Assembly (NCBI GenBank): GCA_007120615.1
Contig: SKNI01000266.1
Coordinates: 1-8,642, forward strand
Length of the DNA: 8,642 nt
Direction: 5' to 3'
Origin: Myxococcales bacterium
GTDB lineage: Bacteria; Myxococcota_A; Bradymonadia; Bradymonadales; Bradymonadaceae
In this document: piece after piece, positions 1-5,476 of the stretch
Position numbering within the stretch: the stretch's first letter is position 1
Layout: each line of letters begins with the position of its first letter
The notes under the pieces: model-generated
The model's input: only the letters and a program-made list of their open reading frames with translations
Databases searched by the model: none
What the model was told of the DNA's origin: nothing
Program-made: the position numbers and the translations under genes

Positions 1-419
1 ACAAAAACGGGACGGCCGTTTTCCAACCCAGCCGCTATGGTCTCCGGCGACCATGGATGCCAGGTAATTTCATCGCCGTCCTCGCCGTATTCTTCAATCT
101 CATTGAACGCGAATTGATCGGATTGGGCAGCAACCGGGGTTTCCGTACCGGAGGAAAGTTCTCCCGTAACCAGCAAACCAAGCCCCGCCCACCCTCCGAC
201 TCCGGCAGCTGCTACGGCAGCCGTAAGCGCAAGGGCCTTCAACTTATCCGCCGGTCGATACTGAACCTCGCCGTAGAGCCAGGCCGCAAAAGAGAGGGCG
301 ATCAAAAACCCGAGCAGTCCGGTCACCGCGTCCGGTCCCATGAGCCTCCCGAAGAGCCAGACCAGCCACAATGCGGTCAAAAGAAGGGCAAAGCCCAGTG
401 ACTTCTTCATCACGATCAT
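1..419 (-). CDS. C-terminal part of a DsbD-like thiol:disulfide interchange protein (partial; probably 5'-truncated gene)
   Basis: DsbD-family proteins carry electrons across the inner membrane to periplasmic thiol proteins. The visible 139 codons hold three hydrophobic segments (about residues 4-24, 30-49 and 59-84 from the ATG at 419), then a short acidic linker and the motif W-H-P-W-S-P-E-T ending in E-N-G-R-P-V-F. That motif normally leads into the C-terminal thioredoxin domain; the CxxC lies beyond the left edge. Just upstream of the ATG, in frame, the codons read Y-K-V-I-P-K-P-G-N-W, a DsbD-typical stretch just before one of its last membrane helices, but the frame closes at a TGA at 459-461. 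Upstream of that stop nothing resembles the missing CcdA-like membrane domain. No good ribosome binding site precedes 419, or the later starts GTG 413 and ATG 410. The gene may therefore be a decayed 5'-truncated remnant or a short variant. Family call is fairly sure; start and intactness are not. Confidence 0.6.
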   Translation of the reverse strand, partial: MIVMKKSLGFALLLTALWLVWLFGRLMGPDAVTGLLGFLIALSFAAWLYGEVQYRPADKLKALALTAAVAAAGVGGWAGLGLLVTGELSSGTETPVAAQSDQFAFNEIEEYGEDGDEITWHPWSPETIAAGLENGRPVF

Positions 420-656
420 CCAGTTGCCGGGCTTGGGGATGACCTTGTATCCTCTTCTTCATTGAGTTCTTCGGATACGGCTACAGGGGTTAAGTTACCT
501 GGAGCGTGAATTTGTTACAGATTAATCCCAGGCTTCGGAGTCGAAGGGCAAAATTGGAAGCTCTTCGTTGACCCAATGGTGCTGCCACGGCAAGATTAAC
601 GCCGCCGATGCTTCAGAATACAGGTTCTACAGACAATCCCACGGGAGTCGTACATT
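420..656. other. Intergenic region between the DsbD-like fragment and the grpE-like gene
   Basis: This 237-base stretch separates two divergent genes. Bases 420-449 still encode the DsbD-type P-K-P-G-N-W stretch on the minus strand, cut off by the TGA at 459-461. From 460 to 656 I see no convincing gene. A 34-codon minus-strand open stretch ends at 522-524 and has no ATG; its only plausible start is a TTG at 593. A 5-bp hairpin (CTTCG/CGAAG, 533-546) has no U-tract. No CIRCE element was seen, although a grpE-like gene follows. Any promoter for the grpE-like gene should lie here; the best sigma70-like pair (TTGACC at 568, CAAGAT at 591) is poor. The GGGAG at 643-647 is the likely ribosome binding site for the ATG at 657. 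Confidence 0.6.
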
Positions 657-1433
657 ATGGGCTGGATCGTTGCTGCATTGATGGCCTTCATCGCCGCTAT
701 TGCCATCGCCACAATTTGGAGGGGATATAAACGCCGGGAACGAGAGCTTCAAGCGAGCCACCAGAAAGCGGTGCGAACCCTTGATGAGGAACATAATCGG
801 CGGCTGAAGCGACTGACCCGAGAGCACGACCGCACTCTGAAGGCGGCCCACTTTCCCCTGACCAAAGATTTGATGCCGGCCTTGGACAGCCTCGATGAGG
901 CCCTCAGCCATTTTGAGGACCAGGATTTGGAGGGAAACGAGGATATCGCCGAGTTCCAGGCCGGAATCGACCTGGCCCGCTCCGCCCTCCACGACGCCCT
1001 CGCCCGCCATGGGATTTCCCCCATCGAGCCCGAGCCGGGCGAGCCTTTTGACCCGAATATTCACGAGGCCATCGCCCGCAATGAAGACCCCGACGCTGAA
1101 CCGGGGACGGTGCGCCAGTTGCTTCGCCGGGGTTACGAGGCCCGGGACCGAGTGCTGCGGTCGGCGATGGTCGAGGTTAACGTCGGTCCTTCGGAAGCTC
1201 AGGAGGATTCTGACGGGGATTTGGAGTCTTCGGAAGAAGGTGACTCCGACGACTCTTCACTCGAGGACGCCTTCGAGGACGCCTTGGAAGACCCCGCTGA
1301 TGCCGAGGACGCTGAGGACTTCGGCGAGGAATCCGGGGAAGCAGGAGAGCCCGAAGGCGGCAATTCCATATCTTCGGTAGGTGCGGTGGGTGGAATGGCG
1401 GAGAATGCCCGGGTATCCACGTCGGCTCCCTGA
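657..1433 (+). CDS. Membrane-anchored GrpE-domain protein (DnaK nucleotide-exchange factor-like) with acidic C-terminal tail
   Basis: GrpE promotes ADP release from the chaperone DnaK (Hsp70). Here the GrpE-type core spans about residues 22-176: a charged helical region (22-65), the helical segment L-T-K-D-L-M-P-A-L-D-S-L (68-79), and the C-terminal beta-domain with G119-I, F131-D-P-N-x-H-E-A, E148-P-G-T and the L-R-R-G-Y...R-V-L-R-S-A-M-V run (156-172). Two things are unusual. Residues 3-20 form a hydrophobic membrane segment followed by W-R-G-Y-K-R-R, so the core should face the cytoplasm from the inner membrane, whereas canonical GrpE is soluble. After residue 180 the protein ends in an 80-residue Asp/Glu/Ser-rich tail read antisense to the neighbouring gene. 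The start at 657 is supported by GGGAG at 643-647. No dnaK or dnaJ is in view. It could be a specialised paralogue rather than the housekeeping GrpE, so no symbol is given. Confidence 0.85.
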   Translation: MGWIVAALMAFIAAIAIATIWRGYKRRERELQASHQKAVRTLDEEHNRRLKRLTREHDRTLKAAHFPLTKDLMPALDSLDEALSHFEDQDLEGNEDIAEFQAGIDLARSALHDALARHGISPIEPEPGEPFDPNIHEAIARNEDPDAEPGTVRQLLRRGYEARDRVLRSAMVEVNVGPSEAQEDSDGDLESSEEGDSDDSSLEDAFEDALEDPADAEDAEDFGEESGEAGEPEGGNSISSVGAVGGMAENARVSTSAP

Positions 1434-2188
1434 GGAAGCGAATTTCCTCGAATCCCCTCTAATGCTTCGGTCTCCCCGGTGTCGCGACCCAGAACATCAA
1501 TGGAAACCATCTCGTATTGGGTGTTATTGGCTGTCTTCAGAGGTCCGATGCGCACCGCGCGGTTGTAGACTTCCACCGCCGCCCGCAGGGCATCGCGAAT
1601 GATCTGTTCGATCTGAGAGCTGTCCACGTGGCGATCGACGAATAGATGCAGGCAATGCTCACCGAGGTCGATCTCGTCGATTCGATCGCTCAAAGACAGC
1701 AGGCGATGTCGCAGTGAAAAGTCAAAGACTTCCTCGACGCGTTCCACATTCTGAGGCTGGGTGGTGATTTCAAAACGAGTATCAAAATTTTTATCGCCTA
1801 ATTCCACTGCTTCCCGGGGTAGCCAGCGTTCCAGCCACTTTCGACGGCGATTGTGGAGTCGAAATCCCTGGCGAAGGGGTCTGGGAAAGCGCACGGACAG
1901 TCGAAAGAAGTCATGGCTGGAATTGCTCCAGAGCTCGGCTCGCACCCCGAACCCTTTGACGTTGCCCCGCAGACCGAAGACATCGGCCTGATATAGCGGC
2001 GTCTGCCAGACGGTATCCAGGCCCAGACTCTCCTTGCAGTTGGTTAGCCCTTCGGAGATCTCCGCCCGCGAAACGTCGCGTTTTCGTCGCCTGAGCAGCC
2101 ACCAGCCCACGATGGCCAACGCCACAAAGACGACCACCAACCCGATCAGCAATAGCCAGGTTGTCCACATCGTCATATTCCAGTCCAT
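1199..2188 (-). CDS. Uncharacterised single-pass membrane protein with serine-rich C-terminal tail
   Basis: I do not recognise a named family. The 329-residue protein has a short N-terminus, one strong membrane segment (about residues 8-32, ending G-W-W-L-L) and the positive stop-transfer run R-R-R-K-R (33-37), predicting a cytoplasmic body. Residues 45-250 look like a folded alpha/beta domain. The stretch G131-D-K-x-F-D-T-R-F-E, a few residues after the L-P-R-E region, resembles uncharacterised membrane-anchored proteins I associate with Myxococcota-type genomes; this is a weak resemblance. Residues from about 278 on are Ser/Lys/Glu/Pro low complexity. A start at 2245 would add 19 residues, but ATG 2188 is preferred because AAGGAAG lies just upstream and the membrane segment then sits at the N-terminus. 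The last 235 bp overlap the GrpE-like gene on the other strand; both folded domains escape the overlap. Function unknown. Confidence 0.75.
   Translation of the reverse strand: MDWNMTMWTTWLLLIGLVVVFVALAIVGWWLLRRRKRDVSRAEISEGLTNCKESLGLDTVWQTPLYQADVFGLRGNVKGFGVRAELWSNSSHDFFRLSVRFPRPLRQGFRLHNRRRKWLERWLPREAVELGDKNFDTRFEITTQPQNVERVEEVFDFSLRHRLLSLSDRIDEIDLGEHCLHLFVDRHVDSSQIEQIIRDALRAAVEVYNRAVRIGPLKTANNTQYEMVSIDVLGRDTGETEALEGIRGNSLPQGADVDTRAFSAIPPTAPTEDMELPPSGSPASPDSSPKSSASSASAGSSKASSKASSSEESSESPSSEDSKSPSESS
1263..1286 (+). repeat. Two 12-bp tandem units in the acidic tail of the GrpE-like protein
   Basis: Two adjacent units, GAGGACGCCTTC and GAGGACGCCTTG, encode E-D-A-F and E-D-A-L. Similar E-D-A and D-A-E-D codons follow to about 1320. 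The same bases read on the minus strand give the A-S-S-K-A-S-S-K repeats of the overlapping gene. The repeat therefore shapes both low-complexity tails at once. Confidence 0.6.
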
Positions 2189-2345
2189 CTTCTTCCTTGA
2201 TGACCGCGTTACATCACGGAAACGATAGCTTCCGTTGTACTCCACGGTGTACTTCGTTAGATTAAACGATGTAACTCCGATCTCCGAAAATAATCCAGGC
2301 TAAATCCGCGCGATTCGCGCTATCACCTGTAGGTTCGACCAAATT
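2189..2345. promoter_or_regulatory. Divergent intergenic region with three inverted repeats (candidate operators)
   Basis: This 157-bp region must hold the promoters for the membrane protein gene (leftward) and the M64 peptidase gene (rightward). It contains three dyads: ACGGAA-N8-TTCCGT (2216-2235), the interrupted palindrome GTAC-t-CC-ac-GG-t-GTAC (2237-2252), and GCGCGA-t-TCGCGC (2308-2320). A weak sigma70-like pair for the rightward gene, TTGTAC at 2235-2240 and TAGATT at 2258-2263 with a 17-base spacer, would be straddled by the second dyad. None of the dyads is followed by a T-run, so protein-binding sites are more likely than terminators. The promoter assignment is tentative, and short dyads can arise by chance. 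Confidence 0.35.
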
Positions 2346-4103
2346 ATGCGACAGATCCGATTTCTTTTCTTTCTTATTTTGATGAGCATCCTGAGCACCG
2401 GCTTCGGTTGTCTCGGTGACGCCGCCTCCGATCGAGTGATGCATCTTCGCGCCGACTCCGAGTCCGAAGAGTTGGGATTGGAATCGGGCTCTCGCGTCCA
2501 TCTGGCTCTAAAAGATCGCCAGGCGCTCTTGATGATCGTCGATGGCATCCTGGACTCCAACGGCAACCACTCCATCGAACTCGACTATGTCATCGATGCC
2601 GATGTCTTTGTCAGTCGTAATAGTGGCGAGGGCGATCCTCACTGGATCACCCGGGCCAAGGTCCTCGACGAACAAGGTGAAGAGCTCTGGACCCAGCGGG
2701 TAAACAGCCTTTTCCAATTGATCGAATTTCTCAACCTCATTCTCGAACAACAGAGCGATATCAACCTGGGACCGGAGCAAGTTTATTCACTGGTCAAGCC
2801 GCGGTTTCCGGAGTTGTTACAATTCGCCCTGAAGGTGCCCATTGGAATCGAAGGTGGAACGACCTACGTGCTGGAACTCTCCCAGGAAGACGGTAGCTGG
2901 CTGGAGCTGGGCTCCTATGAAATCGCCGATCTCATCGCCCAGGCCGAACCTCCATCGGTGGACGCGGAGCTGGCCCGGCTTGTGGAATCGGGCCCCGTGG
3001 AAGACCGCATTAACGTTGCGATCATCGGCGACGGCTATAATATCCAACAGCGCCATCTCTTCGAAGGAGACGCCCAGGCGGTAGCCGATCGCTTCCTGGC
3101 GACCTCGCCGATGACGGAACACGCCGACCTCTTCAATATCACATCGATCTGGACTCCCAGTGCCGAGGCGGGGGCCGGTTATGACTGCAATCACGGTGCG
3201 GCACCCGCCGGCTGTGAACAGCGCTTTCGAGACACCGTGTACGAGACCGCTTTTGTAATTCCGGCGATCATCGACGAGCTCAATATCCCACTGGGTGAAG
3301 TCAGCGACCGGGTCGCTATGCCCCGAAATCTGGCCAAGGTTTTTGAGACCGCATCTCTGGCCAACTATGATGAGATCATCTTGATCTCCAATTCCGCCAA
3401 GCGCTCCGGATTTGCCGGACTCTACGTAGCTCTGGTCACCAGCTATGACGCTCGAATCACCTTCCCCGATGTCGCCGTCCATGAAGTCGGCCATACCCTG
3501 GGCCTTCTGGGCGATGAATATATGGTAGCCGGTGACGCCTGCTATTATAACGAACCCTACGTCCCCCTGCCCGCCAATATCGGCGAGCTCGTTGACGGTC
3601 AGATCAAGTGGAGCGAGTGGCTCGAAGAGGACACCCCGCTGCCCACTCCCGATAGTCTGGCCGAAGACCACCTGGTCGGGGCCTATCAGGGGGCCTATAA
3701 TTGCAGTGATCTGGTGCGCCCCAGCCACCGATGCATGATGAAAAGATCTGGCGATGACTTCTGCCCGATCTGCGCAGAGCAGATGGTGCGCCGATTCTAC
3801 TCCTTCGTCGATCCCTCCCCTCACCAGGAGTTCGTCGGTCTTCGCCTGGCTGAAAATGAAATCCGCCTGAGGGCGCCTGTGCGAGACCCCAGTCGCTACG
3901 AAGTGCAATGGACCGTCAACGGTGTCCCCACCTTTGAGGGCAGCTCCTATCGGGTCAACGCCGGCGACCTGCCGGACGTCCCCAACTCAGAGTGGGTCTC
4001 TGTGGAGGCCACGGTGCGAAATAGCTCCGGCATCATGCGAACCCGAGACGACTCGGTGGAGAATTATTTCCGCATGGAGATCAAGTTGGAAGATAGAGAG
4101 TAA
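2346..4103 (+). CDS. Predicted lipoprotein zinc metallopeptidase, M64 (IgA peptidase) family
   Basis: The 585-residue product begins with a hydrophobic signal sequence (residues 4-19) and a lipobox-like T-G-F-G-C with Cys22 as the likely lipidated residue; residue +2 is Leu, so outer-membrane sorting is plausible. Residues about 35-210 resemble the N-terminal domain that precedes the M64 catalytic domain. The catalytic part, about 225-485, has N-V-A-I-I-G-D-G-Y near its start and the signature H379-E-V-G-H383-T-L-G-L-L-G-D-E, with two zinc-binding His and the catalytic Glu380. A Cys-rich patch, R-P-S-H-R-C...D-D-F-C-P-I-C-A-E-Q, closes the domain. A roughly 90-residue C-terminal domain (V-Q-W-T-V-N-G-V) looks beta-sandwich or Ig-like. 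M64 includes clostridial IgA proteases, but immunoglobulin is not implied as the substrate. The ribosome binding site is weak (AGG at 2331-2333). The gene's last 23 bp overlap the sensor kinase gene on the opposite strand. Confidence 0.88.
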   Translation: MRQIRFLFFLILMSILSTGFGCLGDAASDRVMHLRADSESEELGLESGSRVHLALKDRQALLMIVDGILDSNGNHSIELDYVIDADVFVSRNSGEGDPHWITRAKVLDEQGEELWTQRVNSLFQLIEFLNLILEQQSDINLGPEQVYSLVKPRFPELLQFALKVPIGIEGGTTYVLELSQEDGSWLELGSYEIADLIAQAEPPSVDAELARLVESGPVEDRINVAIIGDGYNIQQRHLFEGDAQAVADRFLATSPMTEHADLFNITSIWTPSAEAGAGYDCNHGAAPAGCEQRFRDTVYETAFVIPAIIDELNIPLGEVSDRVAMPRNLAKVFETASLANYDEIILISNSAKRSGFAGLYVALVTSYDARITFPDVAVHEVGHTLGLLGDEYMVAGDACYYNEPYVPLPANIGELVDGQIKWSEWLEEDTPLPTPDSLAEDHLVGAYQGAYNCSDLVRPSHRCMMKRSGDDFCPICAEQMVRRFYSFVDPSPHQEFVGLRLAENEIRLRAPVRDPSRYEVQWTVNGVPTFEGSSYRVNAGDLPDVPNSEWVSVEATVRNSSGIMRTRDDSVENYFRMEIKLEDRE

Positions 4104-5475
4104 AGCAGCTCCCCGCACCGAGAGTGGACTCGACCTCGATGCGCCCCTCGTGTTGATCGACAATTCTACGCACCAATGCGAGCCCCAGCCCCGCTCCCTT
4201 TCCGTCTCTGGACGTGGAGAAGAACGGCTCAAAGATCTTTTCACGAGTCTCATCACTCATTCCGCCGGCTGTATCGCTGACCTTAATCAGGGCCTGTCCT
4301 TCTTCCTGACTGCTCTTTATCGTTACGGTTCCGCCATCTTTGGGCATTGCCTGAGCGGCGTTGAAAAGGAGGTTACTGAATACCTGCTGCAGGCCGCCTT
4401 CGTGACCGCAGACCCAGATCTCCTGGTCGGCCAGATCGTAGACGACTTCCACGCCATTTTCATCGAGCGCATGGCGACTCAAGGCCACCGCCCCGCGTAG
4501 CGCGGCGTGCAACTCGATCTCAGTGACCTCCAGGGTCTCCGCGCCCGCCAGATGGAGCAGATCCCGAACGAATCGATCGATTCGCTCCACCCCGTCGATG
4601 ATCCGTTGGAGCCTGTCGCTGTCTCGCTGTTCGATAAATTGGCCCCGGTACTTCTTTTTGAGGTAGCCGGCGTAATTCAAGATACTGGTCAGAGGATTCT
4701 TAAGCTCATGGGCGACGCCGGTGGCTAACTCTCCCAGGCTCATCAACTCCTCGGCCCGAGCGAACCGCTTCTGCAATTCAGCGAAGGAAGATTTGCCGGG
4801 CTGCGCCACCATCAAAAAGCCCCGCTGCCCGGAACTCCCCTGGAGATCATCGCTGGAGAGAGGGCGAATTCGAACCCGAACCTTCTCACATCCGTCGGGC
4901 ATCCCGGCTCCGATCATGGCGTCGATCTCTTCGGGCATCCCTCCGGCCAGGGCTTCGGCCGCGGCCACTCGCAGATTGGCTCGATCATCCTCGTGAAAGA
5001 GCTCCAGAAGATCGCGCTCTCCCTCCCCGGCGTGATCCATCAGACCGCTGAGTGCGGCATTGGAGAGCCGTACTTTTCGGCGGCTGTCGCAGATCGCTAC
5101 CAGGGCGTCGAGTTCATCGAGAATCGGTGCCACCATGGTCCCCGGACTGGACTCCAACATAACCCGGTAGTGATCGTCGCCGAGAGAAGCGAGGCTCATG
5201 GAAGCCTGGCTGCGCCCGGCGCCGGTGATGCGAACGTCAGCCAAAAAGTACTCCTTGATGTCCGCGCCCCGATGCTCGATGCGGACCTGGGAGAACGTAT
5301 CCCGACGAGAGAGAGCAAATTGGGGCAATTCATCGCCCTCCCGAACCTCCAAAAAGAGACGGGCCATGGCGTTGAGAAAGAGGACTACTCCTTCCGTATC
5401 GCACACCGCAATGGGTTGGGGCACCGCTTCCAACACCGATGCAAAATCAATTGGGCTGTCATCGTATCGTCCCAT
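4081..5475 (-). CDS. PAS-PAS sensor histidine kinase (soluble, complete HisKA-HATPase core)
   Basis: This 464-residue protein autophosphorylates on His and would pass the phosphate to a response regulator or partner. It has a PAS-like domain (about 10-110, with P-Q-P-I-A-V-C-D-T-E-G) and a second PAS-like region (about 113-225, with L-D-A-L-V-A-I-C-D). The HisKA domain follows, with H256 in A-H-E-L-K-N-P-L-T. The HATPase_c domain has the N box (N367-L-L-F-N-A-A-Q-A-M), the G1 box D401-T-A-G-G-M (Ala where Gly is usual), the F box (F415-E-P-F-F-S-T) and the G2 box (G427-A-G-L-G-L-A-L). No membrane segment is seen, so it is probably cytoplasmic. ATG 5475 is chosen over the upstream ATG at 5523 because it lies 1 nt after the stop of the preceding sensor gene, with GGGAGAGGGAGA just before it. 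The pair is therefore very likely translationally coupled. No response regulator is in view. Confidence 0.9.
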   Translation of the reverse strand: MGRYDDSPIDFASVLEAVPQPIAVCDTEGVVLFLNAMARLFLEVREGDELPQFALSRRDTFSQVRIEHRGADIKEYFLADVRITGAGRSQASMSLASLGDDHYRVMLESSPGTMVAPILDELDALVAICDSRRKVRLSNAALSGLMDHAGEGERDLLELFHEDDRANLRVAAAEALAGGMPEEIDAMIGAGMPDGCEKVRVRIRPLSSDDLQGSSGQRGFLMVAQPGKSSFAELQKRFARAEELMSLGELATGVAHELKNPLTSILNYAGYLKKKYRGQFIEQRDSDRLQRIIDGVERIDRFVRDLLHLAGAETLEVTEIELHAALRGAVALSRHALDENGVEVVYDLADQEIWVCGHEGGLQQVFSNLLFNAAQAMPKDGGTVTIKSSQEEGQALIKVSDTAGGMSDETREKIFEPFFSTSRDGKGAGLGLALVRRIVDQHEGRIEVESTLGAGSCFTLYLPT

Positions 5476-5476
5476 A

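Noticed and set aside
57..401. 114-codon open frame on the plus strand
   Set aside because: Antisense of the DsbD-like fragment, which shows membrane helices and family motifs; the plus product is Arg/Pro/Ser-rich noise.
244..462. 72-codon minus frame starting M-K-K-R-I-Q-G
   Set aside because: Out of frame with the DsbD-like coding sequence; its product has no hydrophobic segments and is Arg/Gly-rich. It could only matter as the entry point of a frameshift, which is not supported.
533..546. CTTCG-GAGT-CGAAG hairpin as a terminator
   Set aside because: Only a 5-bp stem and no following T-run on either strand.
568..596. TTGACC-N17-CAAGAT promoter for the grpE-like gene
   Set aside because: The -10 box matches the consensus at only three of six positions, so it is not reported as a feature.
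420..656. CIRCE element (HrcA operator) upstream of the grpE-like gene
   Set aside because: I looked for the TTAGCACTC-N9-GAGTGCTAA pattern and did not find it.
2189..2245. Longer N-terminus for the unrecognised membrane protein, from ATG 2245
   Set aside because: No ribosome binding site was noted for 2245, whereas AAGGAAG precedes ATG 2188, and the extension would run through two of the inverted repeats.
2817..3908. 363-codon open frame on the minus strand
   Set aside because: It mirrors the M64 peptidase gene, which carries the H-E-x-x-H motif and signal peptide; the open antisense frame follows from codon bias.
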